Assembly: GCA_015063985.1 (NCBI GenBank)
Contig: SVTC01000018.1
Location: forward strand, 1-48,737
DNA from: Oscillospiraceae bacterium
GTDB taxonomy: Bacteria; Bacillota; Clostridia; Oscillospirales; SIG627
DNA: 48,737 nucleotides
Direction of reading: 5' to 3'
Numbering within the stretch: the stretch's first letter is position 1; each line of letters starts with the position of its first letter. Position numbers and translations under genes: made by a program. Of this stretch, positions 1 to 7,125 are shown in pieces. The notes under the pieces are model-generated. The model was not told the DNA's origin, did no database searches, and was given only the letters and a program-made list of their open reading frames with translations.

Positions 1-13
1 TTCGGTTTGCCAT
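1..13 (-). CDS. 5' end of a minus-strand gene cut by the window edge
   Basis: Reading leftward, AAAGGAG is followed after 5 nt by ATG at 13-11 and then GCA AAC CGA, so the protein begins M-A-N-R and runs out of the window. A TACAAT -10-like hexamer lies at 57-52; no convincing -35 is seen. Only four codons are visible, so function cannot be assigned. The start itself is supported by the good ribosome-binding site and by the terminator of the upstream gene at 160-191, which implies a new transcription unit here. Confidence 0.5.
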
Positions 14-93
14 TCTTTCTCCTTTCGTGTTGCAATAGACTTGAGCATCTTATTGTATCACATTAGGAGATTTTTTGGTATAACCTTTGTTGC

Positions 94-152
94 CCACCCG
101 CATAGCGGGTGGTTGTCTGTTTCGCGCTTCGCGCTCAACTGCCTAAAGGCAG
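94..152. repeat. Cluster of three short hairpins
   Basis: Three perfect small inverted repeats follow one another: CCACCCGC/GCGGGTGG (94-101/105-112), GCGC-TTC-GCGC (124-134) and CTGCCT-AA-AGGCAG (139-152). None carries a U-tract, so they are not ordinary terminators. The style resembles the hairpin-rich interior of the element at 22661-23001. This is probably a degenerate or partial member of a dispersed intergenic repeat family; that link is inference. Confidence 0.5.
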
Positions 153-159
153 TAACTAA

Positions 160-191
160 AAAACCTTCCGCATTTTTTTGCGGAAGGTTTT
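160..191 (-). terminator. Rho-independent terminator of the putative glycosidase gene
   Basis: A 12-bp perfect stem, AAAACCTTCCGC paired with GCGGAAGGTTTT, has an 8-nt loop and on the minus strand runs into a T-rich tract. It lies 12 nt past the stop of the minus-strand gene ending at 204. Confidence 0.9.
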
Positions 192-203
192 AACTTTCCC
201 TCT

Positions 204-1643
204 TTAAATTGAGTAAACGTCTTCTCTTTGGGCGCATTTTGTAAGAAGCTCGCCTTCATCCGCTTCGGGATCCCATAGAAGCTCACCGTAGAGAGCCACG
301 GGTAAGGGGAGGGCTTCTTCAATAAGCGCATCCTCCACAAGACCTACTATAAAGCTTTCGCTGTTGGCCTTGAGCATAGATGCTATGCCCTTTTTTGCAA
401 AGGAGAGATTCTTAAGCCAATATGCCGAGGTATATTTCCAAATATCCTTTTTCGTTTCGAAGCGGCGCTTTACGTATTCGGGAGTGGCTTCGCCCATAAC
501 GTATGGGCCCTTTTGGTGGATGAATTTTATCCAGTCCAGACACACAAGCCCCTTTGTAACCGCTCCGAAGCGGTCGTCAGTGCCTCTGAGCGTGGCTATA
601 GTCTTTGTAAATGAGTCGGTTTTGTCAAAATTCTCCACCCTTTGAGGAACGTAGGCAAAGGGAAATGCGCCCATATCCTCCCAGATGATGTATACTCTTT
701 TGTCCACTCTTTTTATTATATCAAGCTTATTTCTTACACTGGTGGCGTGCAGACCGAACAAAAGCTTCAGCTCGGGCTCTTTTTCCAGAAGCACGGCGGA
801 AACGTCGTTGACAAGCTCTGTGACCTCTTGGGCAATGTTTAGACCGTCAAGCTCATCCTTTGTGGTTTCGGTGAAGGATTGGAAATATATGCCGTCAAGT
901 TCGTAGTTTTGGTACTTTTCTTGGTATTCCTTCACTATCTTGACTCTGAGCTGCGAAAGAATTTCCTTTGATAAATGGATCTTTGTGTTGTCCCAGCCCC
1001 AGGCATAGCCTGCGTATATATTAATTCCGCAGCTGTGGGCGTAATCTATCACTTCCTTCAGGTTCACGGGAGGATAGTCGTTCCAGATCACAAGGGAATT
1101 CATCTTCATCGTGACCATTCTGTCGATATATCTTTTATAGTCGAAGATAACGTGTCCCCAGGTCCAAAGCCCTCTGTGCTTGCAGGCGGGAGATGAGGTG
1201 TATTCAAAGGGCTCGGGAACGTCCTTTTTGAAAAGCTCGTAAAAATAAGGGCAGTGATTGTGGCGGTTTTTCTTATCGGGGAGAACGTTGTAAAAAAGCT
1301 CCGCGGTTCCGTATAATACACCGCGCGGGTCGTTCTTTGATGCAACTGCAAGAATGTATTTTCCGCTGCAGTAGGGATTGGGCATAAATTTTACCGTAAA
1401 GCCCTCGGGCCTGTCGCAGGGGGAGATATATCCGTCTCTTGAAAGCCTTGCCACGTAGGGATTTGTTTTTTCCGTGCCGAGGATCATACAATCTCCTTTT
1501 CTTATGTCCTCCCGAAATTCGGCTGCTTCAATGCAGCTGTGGCAGATGTCGGTGTAAGAGCAAAGCTGTGATGATGCAATGCTCAAAGCCTTTTTTTCCT
1601 CCGGTGTGCCGTTTATATAAAGAATGTTGAAGTCGATTGCCAT
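204..1643 (-). CDS. Putative glycoside hydrolase, GH20/GH67-like TIM barrel
   Basis: A 479-aa protein without a signal peptide, so cytoplasmic. The N-terminal ~150 residues look like the alpha/beta domain found ahead of the barrel in beta-hexosaminidases and alpha-glucuronidases, including a 'DPRGVLYGTAEL' stretch near residue 105. The barrel starts around 155 ('KHRGLWTWGHVIFDYKRYID') and has strands such as 'MKMNSLVIWND', 'CGINIYAGYAWGW' and 'ELDGIYFQSFTET'. The last motif may hold the catalytic acid, but I cannot assign residues. Start chosen at ATG 1643 behind GGAGG. It is a single-gene unit with its own promoter and terminator. The substrate is unknown; a uronic acid or amino-sugar glycoside is possible. 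The hydrolase call is moderate, the reading frame is sure. Confidence 0.6.
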   Translation of the reverse strand: MAIDFNILYINGTPEEKKALSIASSQLCSYTDICHSCIEAAEFREDIRKGDCMILGTEKTNPYVARLSRDGYISPCDRPEGFTVKFMPNPYCSGKYILAVASKNDPRGVLYGTAELFYNVLPDKKNRHNHCPYFYELFKKDVPEPFEYTSSPACKHRGLWTWGHVIFDYKRYIDRMVTMKMNSLVIWNDYPPVNLKEVIDYAHSCGINIYAGYAWGWDNTKIHLSKEILSQLRVKIVKEYQEKYQNYELDGIYFQSFTETTKDELDGLNIAQEVTELVNDVSAVLLEKEPELKLLFGLHATSVRNKLDIIKRVDKRVYIIWEDMGAFPFAYVPQRVENFDKTDSFTKTIATLRGTDDRFGAVTKGLVCLDWIKFIHQKGPYVMGEATPEYVKRRFETKKDIWKYTSAYWLKNLSFAKKGIASMLKANSESFIVGLVEDALIEEALPLPVALYGELLWDPEADEGELLTKCAQREDVYSI

Positions 1644-1675
1644 ATTTTTTTATCCTCCGACGTATCATTTAGTTT

Positions 1676-1704
1676 ATTATATCAAAGCTTTTTGGCTTTG
1701 TAAA
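1676..1704 (-). promoter_or_regulatory. Sigma-A promoter for the putative glycosidase
   Basis: On the minus strand TTTACA (1704-1699) and TATAAT (1681-1676) are separated by 17 bp, 33 bp upstream of the ATG at 1643. Confidence 0.75.
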
Positions 1705-1809
1705 TATTATTTCTTTGGCTTAATGATGTTATATTTTTATTGCTTGTAGCCTAAAAAAACGATGAAACAATGAAATGAAAAATTTTTTTGGAAAAATTCA
1801 AAAAAACTG

Positions 1810-1863
1810 TTGACATTTGTTAACTTGTTTGTTATACTAATAGTGCGGTTAACAGATGTTAAC
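1810..1863 (+). promoter_or_regulatory. BlaI-family promoter with overlapping GTTAAC operators
   Basis: Consensus TTGACA (1810-1815), a 17-bp spacer and TATACT (1833-1838). GTTAAC palindromes occur three times: inside the spacer (1819-1824) and as a direct pair GTTAAC-agat-GTTAAC (1848-1863) just after the -10. The pair would cover the initial transcribed region. This arrangement fits autorepression by the BlaI-type regulator encoded immediately downstream; binding is inferred. Confidence 0.8.
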
Positions 1864-1880
1864 TCGGAAGGAGGTGCAAT

Positions 1881-2261
1881 ATGGAACATAAGATTTTATC
1901 CGACGGTGAATGGAAGATAATGAAGCTTCTTTGGGAAAGCTCTCCCAGGACCATAGGAGAGATCGTCAAAGCTCTTGAAAGCGAAACAGCCTGGTCGAGG
2001 ACTACGGTCTTTGTAATGCTTAAACGCTTGATGGCGAAGGAGGCGGTCAAGGTGGATGATAGCGGTCATCTCCAGCAGTACTACCCCTTGCTCAAGCGTA
2101 AAGAGGTAACACTCGCGGAGACCGATAGCTTTCTTAGCAGAGTTTATGACGGAAGCATCGGAATGATGGTCTCCTCTCTGGTGGGCGGAAGAGCCCTCGG
2201 TAAAGAGGAGATAAAGGAACTCAGAGCTATTCTTGATAAAGCGGAGAAGGAGGAAAAGTAA
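1881..2261 (+). CDS. BlaI/MecI/CopY-family transcriptional repressor
   Basis: 126-aa winged-helix repressor, the usual length for the family. The N-terminus 'LSDGEWKIMKLLWESSPRTI' is the characteristic opening, followed by the recognition region 'TAWSRTTVFVMLKRLMAKEAV' and a C-terminal helical dimerisation tail. GGAGG lies 6 nt before the ATG. The stop overlaps the start of the M56 peptidase gene by one base, giving a two-gene sensor/repressor operon. In known BlaI/MecI systems the repressor is inactivated when its partner peptidase senses a signal. GTTAAC repeats in its own promoter are the probable operators. The controlled regulon beyond this operon is not evident. Confidence 0.93.
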   Translation: MEHKILSDGEWKIMKLLWESSPRTIGEIVKALESETAWSRTTVFVMLKRLMAKEAVKVDDSGHLQQYYPLLKRKEVTLAETDSFLSRVYDGSIGMMVSSLVGGRALGKEEIKELRAILDKAEKEEK

Positions 2262-4291
2262 TGATAGCCTACCTTGTATCAGTTTCACTTTTGATAACGC
2301 TCTTTATCATGGTTAGAGCTCTTTTCAGAAAAAACGTCTCAGCAATGATGATGTACTGCTTGTGGAGTCTGGTGCTGATAAGGCTTCTTTGTCCCGTCAG
2401 CTTATTCACCTTGTATATTCCGCAGGCTCAGCCTCAGCAGGGAAGTGAAAACACTCTTCCTTCCCAAAGGCCTTTTCAAAGCACCCCGGGAGAAGTGGTG
2501 CTTCCTTCGTGGAGCTTTGAAGATGAGCTCCAAGGCGAGGCGGCAAGCACTCTGCCTCAGGGAAAGCCTCAGGAGACTATAGCCCAAAAGGGCTTTAAGC
2601 TTTCGGAAAATCTTGATAAGCTCTGGATTGCGGGAAGTCTTTTGGTGGGAAGCTGGTTTGTGGTTTCCTACGGAAGATTCACTGCTAATATGATGAAGAA
2701 CAGAAGATATATCGGCTCACGCTCGGGAGTTGGGCTTTACAGATGCAAGGGCTTGAAAAGTCCCTGCTTGTCAATGAGCGGCAGAAGCATCTACCTTACC
2801 GAGAACGAGGATTTCAAGGGCGAGGATATGGTCATAGAGCACGAATTGACTCACCGCGAGCACAAGGATCATATCTGGAATTTTGTCAGAATAGCCGCAG
2901 TTACGGTATTGTGGTTTATGCCCTTTGTATGGTTGGCGGCAATATTGTCAAAGCAGGATTCCGAGCTTGCCTGCGATGAGGCTATGGCATCCAAAATGAG
3001 CTATTCAATGAGAATTAAATACGCCAACGTCCTTTTGGACGCGGCAGAACAAAAGGGGATGTATGCCGTCCCTTGGGGCGGATCACCCATGAAAGAGAGG
3101 ATCACAATGTTAACAAAAAAGCATAAGAACCGAATGATATGCACGATTCTGGCTCTTGTTATGATCCTTGGCGCCGCAGGCTGCTCCTTTGTCGGAGTAG
3201 AGCCGAAGATAGCGGCAGGGGATCATCAGCAGGAATTGGATAAGGCCCCCGCAACGTCCATAACTCCCACAAGCACGGCGGCAAGCACAAACGCCTCCGC
3301 AACAACTGCGCCCGTAACAACAGCCCCTGCACCCTCAAGACCCTATGTTCCCCCCACATCCACAACCCCCAAGCCTCTTGAGCATTATCAAAAGGAGAGT
3401 ATGGGATATTGGGGACTTAGAGTTGGGGATCTTGAAATGCAAATTTCCACAGCTCCTTATTATAAAATGGTGTATATAAGCTTCTCCTTTAACGGCGGAG
3501 AAAGCCATAAGGAATATATAGCTCAGTACGAGACCGATGATGAGGCTTACTATACTTTAACTGTAAAACAGGCAGGAGTAAGCGATGCAAAGGAATTTGA
3601 TGCTTTGTACTACTTCCCTTACGATGGTATAGGAAGCAAAGAAAGATACTTTGAGCTTAAAAACTGTGAAGATAGTGATTTTAAAGAGTTTGCAAGTCCT
3701 TTTAATAAAAAGAATTTTGAAAACGACTTTTATATCAGCGATGTAGGAGAACGTTTGTACACGACCGAAGCTATTGACGACAAGGGAGAATTCACCAGAT
3801 ACAAGGTTAATTACGACAAAATTACATTTTATGCTGATTTCCCATCTGAATGGCTTAATGCTAAAACCTTCGATTGGGACGGAAAATGCTTTTTCGCTAA
3901 AACTGACGGTATTTCTTACTATGAGTCTATGAGTTCTGTTCCGACGGTCAGATTACAAAGATACTCTCCGGAGAGTTACTGGTTTAGCTATACAGACGGC
4001 AGGCCGGATGAGTATGATATAGATTGGGGAAATCCCATAACCGGAGTTAGCGAAAACGGAGTTAAGTACGTTATTTACAGAGGGACAAATTGTGTGGATG
4101 TTTACCACCAACCTTATTTACGAAACATTTTATTTATTATTGATAACGATACTCCGTTTTATATAGATTTCTGGGAGGCCAAATATATCTGCGGAGACTA
4201 CAGCACTGCAGAAAAGGCAGCTGAATCCAGAGAAGCATTTCTTAACAAAGTCATCATTCCCGTTGCGGAATCCATAAGCTTTGAAAATTGA
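2261..4291 (+). CDS. BlaR1-like M56 zinc metallopeptidase with a non-PBP sensor region
   Basis: 676-aa membrane protein. Transmembrane helices lie at about 1-22 and 28-52, with further hydrophobic segments near 125 and 205-225. The zinc site is H194-E-L-T-H198 with E235 in 'ELACDE', as in M56 (BlaR1/MecR1) peptidases. After the peptidase comes a hydrophobic segment ending in the lipobox-like 'LGAAGC' (C308), a Thr/Ser/Ala/Pro-rich linker (about 325-372), and a C-terminal domain of about 300 residues rich in aromatic and acidic residues. I see no penicillin-binding SxxK/SxN/KTG set, so the signal is probably not a beta-lactam. It is translationally coupled to the repressor gene and ends at a strong terminator. 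The peptidase call is firm; the ligand is unknown. Confidence 0.88.
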   Translation: MIAYLVSVSLLITLFIMVRALFRKNVSAMMMYCLWSLVLIRLLCPVSLFTLYIPQAQPQQGSENTLPSQRPFQSTPGEVVLPSWSFEDELQGEAASTLPQGKPQETIAQKGFKLSENLDKLWIAGSLLVGSWFVVSYGRFTANMMKNRRYIGSRSGVGLYRCKGLKSPCLSMSGRSIYLTENEDFKGEDMVIEHELTHREHKDHIWNFVRIAAVTVLWFMPFVWLAAILSKQDSELACDEAMASKMSYSMRIKYANVLLDAAEQKGMYAVPWGGSPMKERITMLTKKHKNRMICTILALVMILGAAGCSFVGVEPKIAAGDHQQELDKAPATSITPTSTAASTNASATTAPVTTAPAPSRPYVPPTSTTPKPLEHYQKESMGYWGLRVGDLEMQISTAPYYKMVYISFSFNGGESHKEYIAQYETDDEAYYTLTVKQAGVSDAKEFDALYYFPYDGIGSKERYFELKNCEDSDFKEFASPFNKKNFENDFYISDVGERLYTTEAIDDKGEFTRYKVNYDKITFYADFPSEWLNAKTFDWDGKCFFAKTDGISYYESMSSVPTVRLQRYSPESYWFSYTDGRPDEYDIDWGNPITGVSENGVKYVIYRGTNCVDVYHQPYLRNILFIIDNDTPFYIDFWEAKYICGDYSTAEKAAESREAFLNKVIIPVAESISFEN

Positions 4292-4334
4292 TAATTAAAA
4301 CGATAACGAGTATTTCCAAAAGTGCACAGTAAAA

Positions 4335-4375
4335 GAGGGAAGGGAGAGAAAAACTCTCCTTTCCCTCGCTTTTTT
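4335..4375 (+). terminator. Rho-independent terminator of the BlaI/M56 operon
   Basis: Stem GAGGGAAGGGAGAG (4335-4348) pairs with CTCTCCTTTCCCTC (4354-4367), with one A/T-versus-A mismatch zone at most, followed by GCTTTTTT. Confidence 0.9.
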
Positions 4376-4376
4376 A

Positions 4377-4405
4377 TTGACAAGGCACAAAAAATGCTTT
4401 ATAAT
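4377..4405 (+). promoter_or_regulatory. Consensus sigma-A promoter for the redox protein/esterase/ECF operon
   Basis: TTGACA (4377-4382), 17-bp spacer, TATAAT (4400-4405). Both hexamers are perfect. It lies 32 bp before the ATG at 4438 and directly after the preceding terminator. Confidence 0.93.
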
Positions 4406-4437
4406 CGGTATAAATAAAAAACGGACGGTTTACGGAT

Positions 4438-4890
4438 ATGGATCATTCAAAAAAGGCGGAGGAGCTCTTCCTCTCGGGATATAACTGCGCTCAAGCCGTA
4501 TTTTGCGCCTTCTGCGATCTTACGGGGCTTGAGGTGGAGCTTGCCGCAAGGCTTTCTTCATCCTTTGGCGGCGGACTTGCAAGGCTGAGAGAGGTCTGCG
4601 GCGCGGTAAGCGGCATGGCAATGACCTTGGGCTATCTTTACGGCTACGGCGACCCGGGGGCAACGGATGAAAAAAAGGAGCATTATGCCAGAGTCAGAGG
4701 GCTTGTGGAGAAATTTTCCGCGGAATGCGGTCATTATATTTGCCGCGAGCTTCTGGGAGAGGGTGGAAAGGACAGCTCTCCCGTTCCCGAAAAGAGGACG
4801 GAGGCTTATTATAAAAAACGCCCCTGCGCCAAGCTTTGCGCTGTTGCTGCCCAATTAATAGACGATTATATTTCGGAGGTAGGACTATGA
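4438..4890 (+). CDS. C_GCAxxG_C_C-family redox protein
   Basis: 150-aa soluble protein matching the C_GCAxxG_C_C family of anaerobes: 'SGYNCAQAVF' near residue 15, 'EVCGAVSGMAMTLG' near 50, and later cysteines in 'ECGHYICRELLG' and 'RPCAKLCAVAAQL'. The conserved cysteines suggest a bound metal cluster or thiol redox role, but the family's biochemical function is not established. The ribosome-binding site is weak (only GG-rich spacing ahead of ATG 4438). Its stop overlaps the start of the SGNH hydrolase gene (ATGA), so the two are co-translated. Why a redox protein is coupled to an esterase and a vitamin-type importer is unclear. Confidence 0.88.
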   Translation: MDHSKKAEELFLSGYNCAQAVFCAFCDLTGLEVELAARLSSSFGGGLARLREVCGAVSGMAMTLGYLYGYGDPGATDEKKEHYARVRGLVEKFSAECGHYICRELLGEGGKDSSPVPEKRTEAYYKKRPCAKLCAVAAQLIDDYISEVGL

Positions 4891-5825
4891 TAATTTCGGG
4901 AAAAGAGCTTTTTAAATATGCCCACGGTTGTGTGGATATTTCCGAGGAAAAGGGTGCGGTGCGCCTGCTTCGCTTTGAAAAGGAGCAGCTGGATTATTAC
5001 CGCGATAATAAGATTTATCTTGAAAGGGCATTGTCATCCGCAAGTGTGTTTCTTGAGCTTTTCACCGATGCGGAATCGGTTTCCCTAACCGTTACCATCG
5101 ATAACCTTTGCTCCTTTGATACCGTGGACATCGTTGTGGACGGAGTTCTTATCCATTCCGTTCCCTATAGCGGAAACGGAGAGCTTAAAATTGAAAAGGA
5201 GCTTTCCGAGGGCAAAAAGAATTTAAGAATAATCCTTCCGCTCTACGCCTCGGTGCTTTTTACCGACCTGGAGCTTGGCAATGCAAGCTTTGCGGAGGCC
5301 GTTGAAGCAAAGGGAAAGAGAGTGCTCTTTCTCGGCGACTCCATTACTCAAGGAAACGGTGCTTCCACCTCGTGCTGCAGCTACGTGTGGACGCTGACTC
5401 ATCTTTATGGCTTTAACACTCTCAATCAGGGAATCGGCGGATATTGCTACGATCCCAAGATTCCCTTGCCCAAGAGCTTTTCTCCCGAGCTCATTTTCGT
5501 TGCCTACGGTACCAACGGCTATAAGTCCTCGAGATTTACCGAAAAGGTCAAGGGCTTTTATGAGGTGATGAAGCAGCGCTATCCCGATATTCCCATCATT
5601 GCTATCTCTCCCATATACAGAGTTGATCCGGGTAACGAAAAATTGTGCGAGGTCCACGGAATAATAAAGGAAGCCGCAAGGGATATAAAAAGCTTTCGCC
5701 TTATCGACGGCTTGAAGGCAGTTCCTCATCTTGATACCTTCTTTGCCGATACAGCCCATCCCGCCCGCCACGGGCATTTGTTCTTTGCATCGAGAATTGC
5801 ATCTGAGCTGGGTGGTGTATTATGA
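4887..5825 (+). CDS. SGNH/GDSL hydrolase, CE2-like carbohydrate esterase
   Basis: 312 aa when started at ATG 4887, chosen because GGAGG lies at 4876-4880 and the start overlaps the previous stop. Residues 1 to about 135 form a beta-rich domain like the jelly roll found ahead of SGNH domains in CE2 acetyl esterases. The catalytic domain has 'FLGDSITQG' (nucleophile S152), 'YGTNG' (N210) and 'DTAHP' (D288, H291), a complete SGNH set. No signal peptide, so it would act on imported, acylated saccharides in the cytoplasm; that substrate is an inference. Its stop overlaps the ECF S-component start by 4 nt. Confidence 0.88.
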   Translation: MIISGKELFKYAHGCVDISEEKGAVRLLRFEKEQLDYYRDNKIYLERALSSASVFLELFTDAESVSLTVTIDNLCSFDTVDIVVDGVLIHSVPYSGNGELKIEKELSEGKKNLRIILPLYASVLFTDLELGNASFAEAVEAKGKRVLFLGDSITQGNGASTSCCSYVWTLTHLYGFNTLNQGIGGYCYDPKIPLPKSFSPELIFVAYGTNGYKSSRFTEKVKGFYEVMKQRYPDIPIIAISPIYRVDPGNEKLCEVHGIIKEAARDIKSFRLIDGLKAVPHLDTFFADTAHPARHGHLFFASRIASELGGVL

Positions 5826-6364
5826 GAAGTGTCAGAACAAAAAGGACCGTTATCAGCGCCCTTATGATGGCTCTTGCAATGGTGCTTCCCATGTTTTTGG
5901 GCAGTATTCCCAATTTTGGGCGAAGTCTTTTGCCTATGCACATCCCCGTTTTGCTCTGCGGCTTTTTGTGTGGATGGGGACACGGACTTGCGGTGGGCTT
6001 TATCGCTCCCTTTTTGAGATTTCTCATTTTCGGTGCTCCGACGATCTTTCCCGATGCTGTGGGAATGGCATTTGAGCTTGCCACCTATGGAATGTGCGCG
6101 GGGCTTTTGTATCAGGCTCTCCCCAAAAAGCTCCCCTATGCCTACGTTGCGCTTATATTTTCCATGCTTGCGGGCAGATGTGTATGGGGCTTGGTAAAAT
6201 ATCGCTTGGTGTTAATGAGCACCAATCTCAGCTTCGGTGTGGATGCATTTTTTGCGGGTGCTTTCTTTAATGCATTGCCGGGGATAATCCTGCAGATCCT
6301 TCTTATCCCGCCTTTGGTTGCCCTGCTGGCAAAGTTCAAGATCAATTATAACTATTCCAAATAG
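5822..6364 (+). CDS. ECF transporter substrate-binding (S) component
   Basis: 180-aa very hydrophobic protein with about six membrane helices. It starts with a short basic tail 'MRSVRTKRTVISALMMALAM', typical of S-components, where an Ala-rich helix 1 docks onto the EcfT partner. Internal motifs such as 'LPMHIPVLLCGFLCGWGHGL' resemble the S-components grouped under DUF/ECF-S for vitamins. It has no local EcfA or EcfT genes, so it is probably a group II S-component sharing an energy module encoded elsewhere. The transported substrate cannot be read from the sequence. Last gene of its operon, followed by a hairpin terminator. Confidence 0.85.
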   Translation: MRSVRTKRTVISALMMALAMVLPMFLGSIPNFGRSLLPMHIPVLLCGFLCGWGHGLAVGFIAPFLRFLIFGAPTIFPDAVGMAFELATYGMCAGLLYQALPKKLPYAYVALIFSMLAGRCVWGLVKYRLVLMSTNLSFGVDAFFAGAFFNALPGIILQILLIPPLVALLAKFKINYNYSK

Positions 6365-6371
6365 AAATTTT

Positions 6372-6401
6372 AAGGCGCCGAGTGCTTAAGCTCGGCGCCT
6401 T
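6372..6401. terminator. Bidirectional terminator between convergent genes
   Basis: An 11-bp perfect stem AAGGCGCCGAG (6372-6382) / CTCGGCGCCTT (6391-6401) lies 8 nt after the ECF stop and 5 nt from the end of the minus-strand gene. T residues flank it on both strands, although only modestly. Confidence 0.85.
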
Positions 6402-6405
6402 TATC

Positions 6406-7125
6406 TTATAAATTTTCGTATTTTTCCTTCAGTCTTTTTATCTCTTCCTTATACGGCATAAGCCTCTGCCAGAACAGGGCTTCGCTATCGGGACAGCCGC
6501 TGTCTACGGATTCCTTCATAAGTCGGCAGTAGCCCTCGCTGGTGACTCTCCAAAGAGCTTCCTTTAAGATGGGGTATTTTTCCTCATCGGAAAGCTCGCC
6601 CAAAAGAAAATCGAGCTTTGCTTCATCATCCTCGGGATCAAAATCGGGATCGGTAAGCATTATGCGGTCCGCACCCAGCTTCCCCGAGGATATTCTGTAT
6701 GCCGCCTTGAAATATTCCTTGGCTTTTTCCTTATCACCGCTTTTTAAAAAGTGATCGCCTATCACGATGTATCCATTGGGGTCGTTATTGGAGGTCAAAA
6801 GCTTTTCTGCGGCTTGTACGTCGGGACAAAAGCCGCTGCCGTCGGCATCTCCCAGCATATATTCGCCTAAGGTGAAAAGGATTTCATCGGTGTAGCTGTC
6901 AAGGGAGGCGAGAATATTAATTGCCCTCTTTTTGTTTTGTATTCCGAGCTCGCGGGAGGTGTAGCAGCCCTTTGAGGTGTATAGCATTTTTGCGGTAAGA
7001 AATTCGTAGCCGCAAAGCCCTGCGCCGTAGCCCGAGAGTATAAGCTCCTCCGCGTCACTCAGTCTGTTTTCGGCTAATGCCGCTTGGAGCTCTTTTTGGA
7101 TTTTTGATCTTAATTCGTTATTCAT
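6406..7125 (-). CDS. Hypothetical helical (TPR/Sel1-like) protein
   Basis: 239 aa from the ATG at 7125, which overlaps the 3' end of the transglutaminase-like gene by 8 nt and has AAGGA just upstream; an upstream in-frame start at 7149 would overlap more and lacks a good site. It is hydrophilic and almost all alpha-helical. Segments such as 'LADSLS'-free repeats like 'KEKAKEYFKAAYRISS', 'AEELILSGYGAGLCGYEFL' and 'KLDFLLGELSDEEKYPIL' look like tetratricopeptide or Sel1-type helical hairpins, although no clean consensus is present. No signal or membrane segment. Being co-translated with a membrane-anchored surface protein, it may be its cytoplasmic partner, which is a guess. Confidence 0.7.
   Translation of the reverse strand: MNNELRSKIQKELQAALAENRLSDAEELILSGYGAGLCGYEFLTAKMLYTSKGCYTSRELGIQNKKRAINILASLDSYTDEILFTLGEYMLGDADGSGFCPDVQAAEKLLTSNNDPNGYIVIGDHFLKSGDKEKAKEYFKAAYRISSGKLGADRIMLTDPDFDPEDDEAKLDFLLGELSDEEKYPILKEALWRVTSEGYCRLMKESVDSGCPDSEALFWQRLMPYKEEIKRLKEKYENL

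Noticed and set aside
2261-4291. Beta-lactam resistance sensor
   Set aside because: No penicillin-binding motifs in the C-terminal domain and no beta-lactamase or PBP gene nearby.
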